DNA of 64,000 nt, taken from Cacajao melanocephalus (Eukaryota; Chordata; Mammalia; Primates; Pitheciidae). Location of the stretch: NCBI GenBank assembly GCA_963573385.1, contig CAUYLG010071720.1, positions 57,089 to 121,088 on the forward strand. Direction: 5' to 3'. A model generated the notes under the pieces. The model did not search any database. It had not been told where the DNA came from and worked only from the letters and a program-made list of their open reading frames with translations. The position numbers and the translations under genes were made by a program. Shown piece by piece: positions 51,201 to 64,000 of this stretch; the first letter of the stretch is position 1; every line of letters begins with the position of its first letter.

Positions 51201-52650
51201 ATCGTAGTTACTGTTTTAAGGTTAGCATTAATTTAGATTTAACATTATTTTCCCTTTTTTCTCTTTATTCCTTTTTTTATCTATGGCATTTTACATAGAT
51301 GGTTTCTAGTCTATCTGAAATTCTAAAGAGAACAGTGTTTAGAATTTCTTTTACTACAAGTTTACGTGGTCCAAATTTTTCAGTGTTTTGCTTATATTAT
51401 GTTTAATTTCTCATCATTCCATAAGGGCATTTTATGAAAGTACAGATATTCAGTTGTCATTTTTCCATTTTAGTCCACAGAAGATATCATTTCACAGTTT
51501 CATGCTTCTAATGTTGGTACGAAGTCAGCTCTCAGTTTAACTGTTGTCTCAATGCAATCTGTCTTTCTTGCCTTTCTGACTCTTATTTATGTAAAAGATA
51601 TTCTTTTGTCTTTGGTTTTGTGCTGTTTCAGAAAATTGTGTCTTTATTTAAATTTATTTTGGTCTTCATTTTTCTTGGCTTTTCTGAGCTTCATACTCCA
51701 TGCCTTAAAAATCTTTCATCATATCTATAAAAGTATACTTTATGTTCTATCTGCTCTAAGTTCTATGCTCTATTTCTCATCTTTCAGTATCTTATTATAA
51801 TAAATTATGAAATTTCTTTTGACATGATACTAATTATTTATGTAGCTATGTACTGCTGTTACATTGATTTTAATTACTGTATTTTTTAGTCTAGAGTACT
51901 TAATTGGTTAATTTTCTAATACATTCTGCTAACATTTATTAATTTTTAGTTTCTCCTAAAACATTAATGCTTAAATTTTTTCCTCTTGACATGGTATGCA
52001 TGGTGACTTTGTATACTGGCCAATATTAATTTTAGTATGTTTGTTTCTCATTCGTTGTTTTAAGTGTTTGTTATTTTCACTTATTCTTGCTTATTTTAAC
52101 TAATCTTACACGTGTCAGGTTATCTATGAATGTAATCTGGTCATTTGCTCAAAATATATTAATACTGGTCATGATTTGGGAACTAAGTTGAATTTACTCT
52201 TATTTGCATTTTTTGTGGCACCTCAGGTCACTCAGAATTTAAGATTCCTTAATCTAGGTATAGTAGCACTCAGATTACTCATTGGAATGCCATAGTCTGG
52301 AAATGAGCTGGTTAATGAATTCTTTGGGGTACCATTTCCAAGTTGGGTGATGGAATTATTAGAGTCCGAAATCTTGACAGTATCTGGATATGTCATTGTT
52401 CCTGTGTTTTTTAAGGTCTAAAAAGTATAGCTCACTCTCTTAGCTGTCTCATTTATATCATTAAACTGTTTTTGAAGCACATGTGCTTCCATGCTAGGCT
52501 CATATGTTGACGTTTCTGCAATCTCCTGTGCCATCGCACAATTATTCCTCATCATCTTTGATATCATATTTTAAATCCAATTTTAAAACCTATTTTGCCA
52601 GTTTTAAAAATTGTTTTTAGAAGCAGGGTAAGTATGAATTATTTAGTTTG
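51201..52650 (-). mobile_element. Possible degraded old LINE (L1M/HAL1-like)
   Basis: Phrases such as 'gaagtcagctctcagtttaa' and 'ttttgtctttggttttgtgc' followed by 'tttctgagcttcatact' echo the reversed coding region of an old L1 relative. Divergence is too high to be sure. The 82-codon plus frame at 51552-51800 is hydrophobic only because the strand is T-rich. Confidence 0.3.
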
Positions 52651-52856
52651 TCAACTATAAACGAATTTGAGCCCTTTTTTTAAGTTCTATTGGTCAAAAT
52701 AGAAAACTCTCAAGGACAAGAAAACTTACATATTTCTATTTATTTATGTCTTGAGTAACAGTTTTTTTTAATATTGAGAATGGAGATGAAGTATAATTTA
52801 GTGAGTGCATATATGGTTTTATGTTGAAAGCTTAGGAGATAGTCTTAATAAAGAAG

Positions 52857-53649
<793 letters not shown>

Positions 53650-54814
53650 AAATTTTATTTTATTTGTAATTCACGAATAATTGCATATATTTATGGTGTA
53701 AAGTACTATTTTATTATACATGTATACATAGTGCAATGATCAAGCCACACTAACACATGTATCACCTCACAAATCTAAGCATTTCTTTGTAATTAAAACA
53801 TTTATATTTCATTATTTTAGTACTTTTGAAATATACATTATTATTAATTATATACACAATGCTGTAATGGATCAACCAGCAATTAATTCTCCTATCTAAC
53901 CAAAAGTTTTTAGCCTTTGACCAACATCGCCACTTTCTTGACACACCTGCGCATGCTCACTTTCTGATAACTATCATTCTACGCTCTACTTCTATGATTT
54001 TGACTTTTAGATTTTACATTTAAGGGAGATCATACAGTGTGTGTCTTTCTGTACCTGGCTTGTCTCACTTAACATAATGTGCTCTAGATACATCCGTTCT
54101 GTCCCAAATGACAAAACTTTCTTTGTAAAGCTGGAAACTATACCATTGTGTACGTACATATGCCATAGTTTCTCTATCCATTTATTGTCTGAGTCATACT
54201 TAGGTTGTTTACATATGTTGGTGAACAATGTTGCAATAAACATGAACATGTAGACATCCTTTCAACATGCCAATTTCACTTTCTTTTGATATACACACAT
54301 AGGTGGAATTGCTGGACCATATTATACTTCTACTTTTATTTTTTAAGGAACCTCCATACTGTTTTCCAAAATGTTTGTACTAATTTGCAGTCCTACCCAC
54401 AGAGTACATGCATTTTATGTTTCCACTTCCTCATTAGCATTCATGTTTTTTTCTGATGATTAGTGGTGTTGCTTTGCTTAGGTTTTTCTTGTATATCTGA
54501 TGGCTATTTCTATGCCTTCTTTTAAGAAATGTCTAGTCAGGTCCTTTACTCATTTTTAAATAGAATTATTTGATTGTAGTTGTTGTTGTTGTTAGTGAGT
54601 ATTTTAAAGTCCTGATATGTTTTGGGTATTAGCTTCTTATCCAATTTATAATTTGAAAATATAATCTCCCAATCTGTGGGTTGTCTCTTTACTTTGTTAC
54701 TTGTTTCTTTTGTTGAGTAAAAGCTTTTTAGTTTAATGCAATCTCGTTTGTCTATTTTTGTCTTTGTTGCCTTTGCTTTGGGGTCATATATATGAAATCA
54801 TTGCCCATCGTCGA
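53650..54814 (-). mobile_element. Old L1, 3' segment of a 5'-inverted copy
   Basis: Reversed L1M 3' UTR and ORF2 end: 'tgatcaagccacactaacac', 'gggagatcatacagtgtgtg', 'gttggtgaacaatgttgcaa', 'tttttcttgtatatctgatg', 'cctttgctttggggtcatat', up to 'aatcattgcccatcgtc'. At 54815 the orientation flips. Confidence 0.9.
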
Positions 54815-55330
54815 TACAACTCAAAGTAATCTGCAGATTCAATGAAGTTCCTATCAAAATTTTAATGTTATTTTTCACAGAAATTAAAGAAACAATCCTA
54901 AAATTTATATGGAACCACAAAAGTACTCAAATAGCTAAAGCACTCCTCAGGAGATCAACGGTAAAGGCATCACACTAGCTGATATCAAGATATATTACAA
55001 AGATACAGTCATTAAAACAGCATGCTACTGGTAGGAAATTAAAAAGATGAATTAATCAATATAACAGGATAAAGAGCCCAGAAATAAACTCATGTATCCT
55101 AGATCAATTGACTTTTTTTTTTTTTTTAACAAAAATATCAAGAGCAGATAATGGGAAAAGAAAAGTCTCTTTAATAAATGCCATTGAGAAAGCTGACTAT
55201 CCAAATGCAGAAGAATGAAACTGGCCCATTAGCTTACCTCAGATAAGAGTAAACTCAAAATGGTGTAAAGATTTAAATGTAAGTCCTGAAACTGTAAAAC
55301 CTCTAGAAGAGAAATCTAGTTCTTTGGATG
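54815..55330 (+). mobile_element. Old L1, inverted 5' segment
   Basis: Plus-oriented ORF2 sequence ('taatctgcagattcaatgaa', 'aatttatatggaaccacaaa', 'gatttaaatgtaagtcctga', 'aacctctagaagagaaatc') that, in consensus order, lies just before the start of the segment at 54814. Together they form one L1 with a twin-primed 5' inversion. Confidence 0.88.
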
Positions 55331-55654
55331 TTTGGTAAATGTTCACATAAAATATAGCTCATGGGGAAAAGAGGTTTAATATTAATGAACGCTCTGTTTT
55401 TGGGAATAGCTTATTAGCCACATTCATGAATACTTGCCATCATGTGTAAACATAGTGGAATATATGCACTGTTTATTAAATTTATAAAACAAATACAATT
55501 TTGCCTAAAAATAAAAAAAATTAAAGAAAATAATGCAGAAGATAAATGGCCACTTTTTAAATACTGAGTTCATATGCTACCATTTTTTCAGTGTTATTAT
55601 CCCTTAAGTTGACAATAGTTTTTGTGTAATGATTAAATTTATAGTAGTGATTTT
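55331..55654. other. Unassigned AT-rich sequence
   Basis: Nothing recognised. Confidence 0.4.
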
Positions 55655-55859
55655 TGAAATATTAACAGGGAACTTACAGCAATAAATATCTATGTCAAAG
55701 GAGTAGAAACATTTCAAATAAACATAAAGATGCACCTTAGGAAAATAGAAAAGTAAGAACAAACCAAACCAAAAACTAGAAGTAGGAAAAAATAAAATCA
55801 GAGCAATACTATACAAAACACATATTAAAAAATACCAAAATCAATAAAATGAAGAAAGT
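55655..55859 (+). mobile_element. Isolated L1 ORF2 fragment
   Basis: About 205 bases matching the same ORF2 stretch as 56605-56821 ('acttacagcaataaatatct', 'aataaacataaagatgcacc', 'aataaaatcagagcaatact'). Flanked on both sides by sequence I do not recognise as L1. Confidence 0.8.
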
Positions 55860-56324
55860 ACATAATGGCAGTCATTCATAAACTTCTTTTATTTCTACTT
55901 ATAATTGGCTACTCATTCTGCAGGAGGAACACTTTTTATAATAGAAACACTCATAATTTTAATGACTTACATTTTCATTGAATGAAGAATGTTCATTAAT
56001 ATCACATCTGCAGAGATATTGGCATTTGTGTAGCTTTTTGGAAAAAAAATAATTATGATGCTGGACTACATTGAACTGGTGTTTTATCCTGGCTTGCAAA
56101 TTAATTTTTAGTGTTTAGAATAGCAGCTTTTTATTCTACCATTGTTATGAGTTTAACCCACTGCCAATTTTCATTACCGTATTCTTCTCTATGAATTGCT
56201 TTTATAAAAGCTCTCTAGAAACAATAAAAAAGGACAAACATTATACATTGAGGATTCATATTTCTAAGTAAGTTTCTTTGAGTATTTGTAAAGTACACAA
56301 AGAGAGATCCCCTCAGTGCATATA
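55860..56324. other. Unassigned AT-rich sequence
   Basis: Nothing recognised between two L1 pieces. Confidence 0.4.
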
Positions 56325-59300
56325 ACTTTCTCCAGAATAGACCATATTATTAGGACCCAAAACATGCTCCAACAAATTTTTAAAAATCAAAATTGTATCA
56401 AATGTATTCTCAGACAACAATGGAATAAAAGTATAAATTAAAAACAAGAACTTTGAAAATTGTACCAATACATGAAAATTGTATAATGTGCTCCTGAATG
56501 ACCATTGAGTCAATTAAGATATGAAGAAGAAAACTGAAATTGTTCTTAAAATAATTGAATATATATACACAGCATACTAAAGCTTATGAAAGGCAGTAAA
56601 AAAATATTAAGAGGGAAGCTTACAGCAATAAATTTCTACATCAAAAAAGTAGAAAGATTTCCAATAAACATAAAAATGCACCTGAAGGAACTAGAAAGTC
56701 AAGAAAAAAGCAAAGAAAAAATTAAGGGAAGAAAATAATAAAATCAGAGAAGTACTAAACAAAATAAATATTAAAAATGTAAATAATTAATAAAATAGAA
56801 ATTTTAAAGTAAACAAAAATTTTAAACTGTTAGCTAGAGTAACCAAGAAAAAATGAGAGGAGGCCCAAATAAACAAAATCAGATATGAAGAGGGAGACTT
56901 TACAACTTACACCACAGAAATACAAAGGACAATTTAAGGCTATGTGAACATGTTAAAATGAACAAATTAAAAACCTAGAGAAAATGAATAAGTTCCTGAA
57001 TATATACAACACACCAAGATTGAACCAAAAAGAAAAAAAGACAACCTGAACAGAACAATAATCAATAAAGAGATTAAGTACTAAAAAGTTTCCCAACTAA
57101 GAAAAGCCCTTTAAGACTGGATGGCTTTATATCTGAATTCCGCTACTTAGATGAACTAATGCCAATTCTTCTCAAACTATTCCAAAATATTGAAGAGAAA
57201 GGCATTCTTCCTAACTCATTCTACGAGGCCAGCATTACCCTGATACCAAGACTACTCAAGAATGTAAAAAAAGAAAACTACAGCTTAATACCCCTGATGA
57301 ACATAAATGCCAAAATCACCAACAAAATAGTGAACCAAATCCAATAACGTGTATCAAAAGGATACACCATGATCAATTAAGATTTTATCCCAGTAATTTA
57401 TTAATGGTTAAACATATTCAAATCAACAAATGTGATACATCATATCAACAGAATGAAGTACAGAAACCACATGGCCATCTCTATTGATGCCAAAAACTTA
57501 TTTGATAAAATTTAATATAACTTTATAAAAATATTTCAGTAAAATAGGAATAAAAAAGAACATACCTAAACATATTAAAGGATATATATGACAAATCTAC
57601 AGAAAACATCAAATCGAATGGGAAAAAAAAAAAAACATTTTTTTCTATGACCTGGAAAATGTCAAGGATGCCTACTTCTTCCACTCCTATTCAACACAGT
57701 ACTAGAAGCTCTAGCCAGCTAAATCAAGCAAGGGAAAGAAATAAGAGACATCCAAAGCAAAAATATGACTTAAAATTATCCCTCTTTGCAGACAACATAA
57801 TCTTATATATGGAAAAACATAAAAACACAACCAAAAAATCTGAGAACTAATACAAAAATTCAGCGAAGTATCTGGATACAAAATCATCAAAGAAAAATTA
57901 GTATTGTTTCTATATACCAATAACAAAGTAGTTGAAAAAGACATTGAGAAAGTGATGAAATTTACAATAACTACAAAAATAATATCTAGAAATAAACTTA
58001 ACTAAAGAGGTGAGGGGCCTCTGCAACAGAAGCTACAAAACAACGTTGAAAGAAATTTCGAAAACAAACAAACGGAAAGATATCTCATGCTAATGAATTT
58101 GAAGAATTAATATTGCTACACTGACTATACTACCCAAAGAAATCTATAGATTCAATGCAATTTCCATCTAAATACCAAAGACATTCTTCACAGAAATAGT
58201 AAAAAAAAAAAAAAAAGAAAAGAAAACCCAAAACGCTAAAACTTGTGCAGAGCCACAGTAGACCCCAAATAGCCAAAGCAATACTGAACAAAAAGAGCAA
58301 AATAGAGACATCACATAAGTTGATTTTAAAATATAATCCAAAACTATAATAAACAAAATATCATGGCATTGGTACAAAAGTCAGCAAATAGAACAATAAA
58401 GCAGAATAGTGAACGCCTAAGGAAATCCACATATTTATAGCTAATTTATTTATAACAAAGGTACTAAGAACATAATTGAGAAAATAACACCCTTTTCCAT
58501 GAATGGTGCTGGGAAAATTGGATGTCCATATACAGAAGAATGAAACCAGAATTCTCTCTCATCCTATGCAAAAATCAACTCAAAGTGGATTTATTAAACA
58601 GAAGACCTGAAACTGTATATCTACTAAAAGAAAATAGGGGACACACTCCAGTACATTTGGTCTAGGTAAAGTTTTTTGGCTTCAAAAGATTTCATAATCA
58701 CAGAAGCAAAAATAGACTAATGGGTCTACATTAAACTATAAGGCTTCTACTCAAAAAAGAAAACAATCATTATGGTGAAGAGAAATCTGTTGAATGGAAG
58801 AAAATACTTGCAAACTATTCATCTGATAAGTAATATCCAAAATTTACAATGAACTCAAACAACTGAACAACAATTATAATAATAGCCATCATCATCATCA
58901 TCATCTTCTGATTTAAAAACACGCAAGGGATCTTAGGATATTTCTCAAAAGAAGATATATGAATAGCGAACAAATATGAAAAAGTACTCAGTATGACTAA
59001 TCATCATAAAATGCAAATCAAGGCCACAATGAAATATTATGTTACCATAATAAGAATGGCTATTATCAAAAAGATGAAAAGTAACAAATGCACTTGAGGA
59101 TTTGGTGAAAAGGATACTCTTATACACTCTTGGAGGAATGTAAATCAGTACACCCATTGTGAAAAACACCATAGAAGTTTTTCAAAAAACTAAGAATAGA
59201 ACTACCATATGATCCAGGAATCCCACTATTATTTATCCAGAAGAAAAGAAATCAATATATTAAAGAGACATCTGCAACTGTATGTTTGTTTATCACTATT

Positions 59301-59383
59301 CACAGTAGCCAAGATATGGAAAAAACCTAAATGTCTCTCAACAGATGAATATATATATGTATATACATATATATATGTATGTG

Positions 59384-59419
<36 letters not shown>

Positions 59420-59495
59420 TATTGCAGGTGTGCAATATGTATTGTATTTGCAATGGGATACTATTCAGCCATAAAAGAAGTGAAATGTTTGCATA
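56325..59495 (+). mobile_element. Long degraded L1 ORF2 (3.2 kb)
   Basis: Runs in order from 'tctccagaatagaccatatt' through the palm region (57120-57860) to 'tactattcagccataaaaga'. The catalytic box reads F-A-D-N at 57785-57796, so the second aspartate is lost. Many stops. It breaks off before the usual 3' UTR. A TA/CA microsatellite at 59349-59420 sits in the C-terminal part, and a short (CAT)n at 58887-58905. No endonuclease domain or ORF1 is attached, so the copy is truncated at both ends. Confidence 0.93.
59349..59420. repeat. TA/CA compound microsatellite within L1
   Basis: Alternating TA/TG strings followed by (CA)9 or so, replacing the L1 stretch that usually reads like 'ggtatatatacacaatgg'. 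Confidence 0.92.
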
Positions 59496-59903
59496 CCTAA
59501 AACATGTTCAGTTATCTCTGTTGTAGGGGACTTTGTTTACAATGTAGTTTGTTTACAATGTAGTTTGTTGCTAATAAATAAATACGATACTAGGTGAATA
59601 TTGTACTCATATAATTTTAGATGAATATTATACTCTGCTCTAAGTACACCAATACAATAAATCTGTAGTGATAGAGTGAAAACAGATGTATTAATGTAGC
59701 ACAGGCAATGTGTTTCCTGATAATAAGGTAACATTTTTATAGAGTAGCTAGTATATGCTAATCATTATAACAGTACGTAAAATAGCTTTCCTGGTTTTCC
59801 TTTATAAAATGATCATATAATGATATTTTCTTGGAATGCTTCTAAAATCGCAAACATGAGAAAGAACTAGTACACTACTTGAAATCTCTGGCACATTGTT
59901 TAA
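59496..59903. other. Unassigned sequence with a 16-bp tandem duplication
   Basis: tttgtttacaatgtag occurs twice in tandem (59532-59547 and 59548-59563). The rest is AT-rich and unrecognised. Confidence 0.5.
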
Positions 59904-59915
59904 AATTGATATTTA

Positions 59916-60216
59916 GGCTGGGTGCAGTGCCTAACGCCTGTAATCCCATCACTTTGGGAGGCTGAGGTGGGCAGATCACTTGAGGTCAGGAGTTTGAGAC
60001 CAGCCTGGCCAACGTGGTAAAATCCTTTTTCTACCAAAAAATACAAAAATTAGTTGGGTGTGGTTGTGCACACCTGTAGTCCTAGCTACTTGAGATGCTG
60101 AGGTGGGAGAATAGCTTGAAACCAGGAGGTGTAGGTTGCAGTGAGCCAAGATTGTATCATTGCACTCCAGCCTGGGTGACAGAACAAGATTCAGTCTCAT
60201 AAAAGCAGAAAAACAG
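59916..60216 (+). mobile_element. Alu SINE
   Basis: Plus-strand Alu with target duplication aattgatattta at 59904-59915 and aattaatattta at 60217-60228 (11 of 12). The tail is mixed. Confidence 0.95.
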
Positions 60217-60228
60217 AATTAATATTTA

Positions 60229-60484
60229 GAACTAGCTTACCTCCAATGATAAGTTGACAATAGCCCCAATTTTAATGTCATTATAAGTTTATATTGCCAC
60301 ATAGAGAAACAAAAACTAACCCGAACTTAAATATGTTAAGAATGTACTGCAAGAATGTTAAAGGTATAGATACTCATTAAAAATATTGCTTAAAAGAATT
60401 TACAGCAAAGAAAACAATCAGCAGTATACGTATTTATGTCTTTTACAATAGCAAACCCAGGTTTTGATTTATAAAAGAGTCCAT
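60229..60484. other. Unassigned AT-rich sequence
   Basis: Nothing recognised. Confidence 0.4.
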
Positions 60485-60646
60485 CTTGATAGATGTGGTG
60501 GCTAACACCTGCAATCCCAGCACTTTAGGAGGTTGAGGCAGGTGGGTTGCCTCAGGTCAGGAGTTCAAGATAAGTCTGATCAACATGGTGAAGCCTCGTC
60601 TTTACTAAAAATACAAAAAAAAAAAAAAATAGCTGGGCATGGTGAT
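60485..60646 (+). mobile_element. Alu left monomer, truncated
   Basis: 'gcaatcccagcactttagga' to A15 at about 60615-60629, then 'agctgggcatggtg' and abrupt loss. Only the left arm and the start of the right arm remain. Confidence 0.85.
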
Positions 60647-61129
60647 GTTGTAGTAAGATGGAAGAGAAGGACAAAAATATAAAACAAGGAGAGATATTGA
60701 ACAGAGAAACATTCTGCATTCTCCCAGAGGTGCACCCTCCAGGTTTTGGCTTGAGCAAGAGGCAGAGTCACAATTTCTCTCTACCTAAATCATCAGCATT
60801 CTTACAGATGAAAAGAGGTACCTGGCTGATCTGAATAGCTGGAGCACTGGGACAAGAGTGTGTTTGGGAGGTAGACAGCATTCCTGCTGACCTGATAGGG
60901 GAACTGAGGTGGCCCTAACCCTTCTCCCTGATAAGACATCAGTACACTTCACTGAGAGCTCCCTCAGCCATCTTGGACAAGGCTGGGACCTCTGTCCACA
61001 ATTGGGTATTGTATTTACCTGTCTGCTTTAGACATAACTGGGGTCCCTGTGTAGGGCACCCTTGTAGAGATTTCTCCCCTACTATCCTGAAGCCTACACA
61101 TTCAAAATTGTAAATAAAATATTGGGTAA
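60647..61129 (+). mobile_element. Possible 5' region of the following old L1
   Basis: Moderately GC-rich for this part of the window, and it leads into the ORF1-bearing L1 beyond the Alu at 61144-61459. Inferred from position more than from sequence matches. Confidence 0.35.
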
Positions 61130-61143
61130 AAACAAACAAATAA

Positions 61144-61459
<316 letters not shown>

Positions 61460-61473
61460 AAACAAGTAAATAA

Positions 61474-63085
61474 GAATGTACACACCATGGAAGAATTAGA
61501 TAAGCTTCAAGAGGCCTCTACCATTCCAACCCCAAAGGAGGCAGTGGACTTTCTCATATGCTAAGAACAAGAAACACTTACAGAGTCTTTACCCCGAAAG
61601 CACCAAGAACGGAACTAGGCTGTAATTAACCGTAACAATTAAAGTCACATCCTTAAGGAGAAAAGAGAGAGAAAGATTTTTTTAAAAAATCAGTCAAATC
61701 GAACATAAATTCAAGAATAGTTTTAAGAAATAGTCTAGCCAATTGAGGAGGAACCTGAAGATTAATTCTGGTAGTATGACAAAACAGGGTTCTATAGTAC
61801 CCCCAAAAGATCACACTAACCTTCCAGCAATGAATCCAAACCAAGATGACATTTTTGAAATTCCAGATAAAGAATTTGTAATATTAACTATTAAGCTACT
61901 TAAAGAGATATCAGAGAAAGATGAAAAACTATCATGAAGAAATTTTAAAAAGCATTTTAGAATATAAATACAAAATTTTCCAGAAAGATAGATAAGATAA
62001 AGATATACCAGTTGAAACTTCACGAAATGAAAGACACACTTAGGGATTTACAAAATACAGTGGGCATTTTAAAAAATGCATTAGAACAAGTAGAAAAGAG
62101 AATTTCAGAGTTAAACTGGCTAAACCTGAGAATAATTGGTGTTTCCAAGGGATAAAAAAGTCTGGAATACTTATTTGAGCAAACAATTGAAGAAAATATT
62201 CCTGTTCTAGATAGAGATTTATATATTTAAATCCAAGAAGCTCAAATAACTTCTGGAAAATGTTTTGCAAAAAAGATCTTCACTAAGGCATTTAGTCATC
62301 AGGCTATCTAAAGTCAACATGGAGGAAATAATTATAATAGCAGTAAGACAATAACATCAGGTAACCTGTAAAGGAAAACCTATCAAACTAACAGTAGACT
62401 TCTCAGTAAAACTTTTCCAGACAGAAGGGATTGCAGTCCTCTCATCAGCCTTCTTAAACAGAATAACTGTCAGATGAGAAATTTGTGTGCAACAGAACTA
62501 AATTTTATAAATGAAGGAGAAATAAAGTCATTTTCAGACAAACAAATGCTGAGGGAATTTGTTACTATCAGATTAGCACTATGAGAAATGCTAAACGGTG
62601 TCCTAAACCTTGAAAGAAAAACTCATTATACACCAAAATAGAACCTCTTGCAAGCTTAAAACTCACAAACTATAAAACAACAACAACAAAAATAAATGAG
62701 GTAACAAGACGCAGAGAACAGTACTTCATATCCTAATATTAGTGCTGAAGATACATGCCCTAAATGCTTCACTTAAAAGAAACAGAATGGCAGAATTGAT
62801 TAGAAAAAAAATCACAAAATAAATATCTGCTGTCTTCAGAAGACTCACATAACATGAAAGTATTCATATAAACTCAAGGTAAAGAAGTGAAAAAAGGATA
62901 TTCCACACAAATGGAACCAAAAGCAAGCAGGAGTAGGTATTCTTATACCATACAAAACAGACTTCAAAGCAACAGTAAGAAAAAAAAAAAAGACAAAGAA
63001 GGTCATTACATAATGATGAAAGGATTAATTCAGCAAGAAGATATTACAATCATAAATTTATATTTACTTCACACTAGAACTTGTA
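61474..63085 (+). mobile_element. Old L1: ORF1 and start of ORF2 region
   Basis: The frame at 61743-61937 includes SMTKQGS, PPKDHT, NPNQDD and PDKEFVILTIKLLKE, which have the order of an L1 ORF1 N-terminal region. Further ORF1 words follow in other frames ('gagaataattggtgtttcc', 'atgaaggagaaataaagtc', 'cagacaaacaaatgctgagg'). From 62640 the inter-ORF and ORF2 start follow ('gacaaagaaggtcattacat', 'attcagcaagaagatattac'). The copy is broken and ends near 63085 where minus-strand L1M begins. Confidence 0.85.
61743..62620 (+). pseudogene. L1 ORF1 pseudogene
   Basis: Remnant of the RNA-binding chaperone that coats L1 RNA. The first 64 codons are open; after that the frame is lost repeatedly. A coiled-coil-like segment ('attagaacaagtagaaaag') and the C-terminal region are recognisable at nucleotide level up to about 62620. 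Not functional. Confidence 0.75.
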
Positions 63086-63104
63086 TATTCACAAAGAAGT
63101 TGGT

Positions 63105-63612
63105 TTCTTTTTTTACTTTTAAAACAATTTTACTTAGAAATAGTTTTACATTTATAGGAATGTCATAAAAAATATTTCAGAGAGCTCCTCTGTATCTTTC
63201 AAACAGCTTCGCCTAAAGTCAAATCCTTATAAAACCATGGTACATTTATCAAAACTCAGAATCTAATATTAATACAGCTCCATTTACTAAACATAACTGA
63301 ATTTGGCGTTTTCCCCCCCATTATGTCCTTTGTTTCCTGTTTCAGGATCCAATCCAGGATAATAAATTGTATTTCATCATGATGTCCCCTTAGTCATCTT
63401 CATTCCATGACAATTTTTTAGATATTCCTTGTTCTTCATGCACTTTATGTGTTTGAAATATACTGGTCTGGTATTTTTTTAAATGTCCCTCAATTTTGGA
63501 TTATCTGGCATTTTCTCATGATTAGAGTTAAGGATATACTTTGAGGAAAAGTATCACACAGGCGAATGCCCTTTCTTTGTATTGTACTGGTGACACATAG
63601 TATCAACATAGC
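63105..63612 (-). mobile_element. Old L1M 3' end fragment
   Basis: Reversed 3' sequence: 'agagagctcctctgtatctt', 'gtttcaggatccaatccagg', 'ttttggattatctggcattt', 'ctcatgattagagttaagga'. Highly diverged. Confidence 0.7.

Positions 63613-64000
<388 letters not shown>

Noticed and set aside
51552..51800. Hydrophobic 82-codon frame suggesting a membrane protein
   Set aside because: T-rich strands give runs of Phe, Leu, Ile and Ser in any frame. There is no support beyond composition.
59209..59526. 105-codon frame with tyrosine-rich repeats
   Set aside because: L1 sequence containing a TA/CA microsatellite.

Overview
The window is primate, most likely human, intergenic or intronic DNA with no protein-coding or RNA gene that I can support. 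This rests on dimeric Alu elements, L1 3' ends of primate type, THE1/MST/MLT2 long terminal repeats, a class-II (ERVK-like) LTR, and Tigger1 and hAT MITE fossils. Every long open frame I examined lies in a repeat or has no coding support. Family names come from recognising consensus sequences, not from a database search, so subfamilies are tentative.

Layout. (1) About 1-10.6 kb is Alu-dense: 13 Alus, the first 11 all on the minus strand. They are inserted into older material: a MER20-like DNA transposon, a hAT MITE, an old unnamed repeat, and an L1M 3' end. One Alu is split by a class-I LTR with a 4-bp target duplication. (2) About 10.6-28 kb changes to AT-rich DNA with few Alus, LTRs of the MLT2 and MST/MLT1 groups, one L1 3' end, a MIR, microsatellites and long unassigned stretches. 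(3) 28.5-34.8 kb is a nested stack: hAT MITE, then Tigger1, then a 5'-inverted L1 and an old Alu. (4) 35-46 kb holds L1 fragments, a 631-bp class-I LTR, and MIR and MER1 fragments. (5) 46.2-50.2 kb is an old L1 split by an almost complete THE1 element. One THE1 LTR is itself split by a 607-bp ERVK-like LTR, and a later inversion of about 440 bp moved the last 40 bases of that LTR plus part of the L1. (6) 50-64 kb is mostly L1: a second 5'-inverted copy, a long degraded ORF2, an ORF1-bearing old L1 and a younger L1 running off the right edge, with four more Alus.

The window shows no working gene set. Its interest is as a readable insertion history, with target duplications recoverable for many events. 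I found no undescribed biological system. The best leads are the inversion at 49780-50216, the LTR with four 38-bp repeats at 6361-6713, the 74-bp palindromic insert in an LTR at 12865-12938, and an unrecognised 92-codon frame at 26406-26684.
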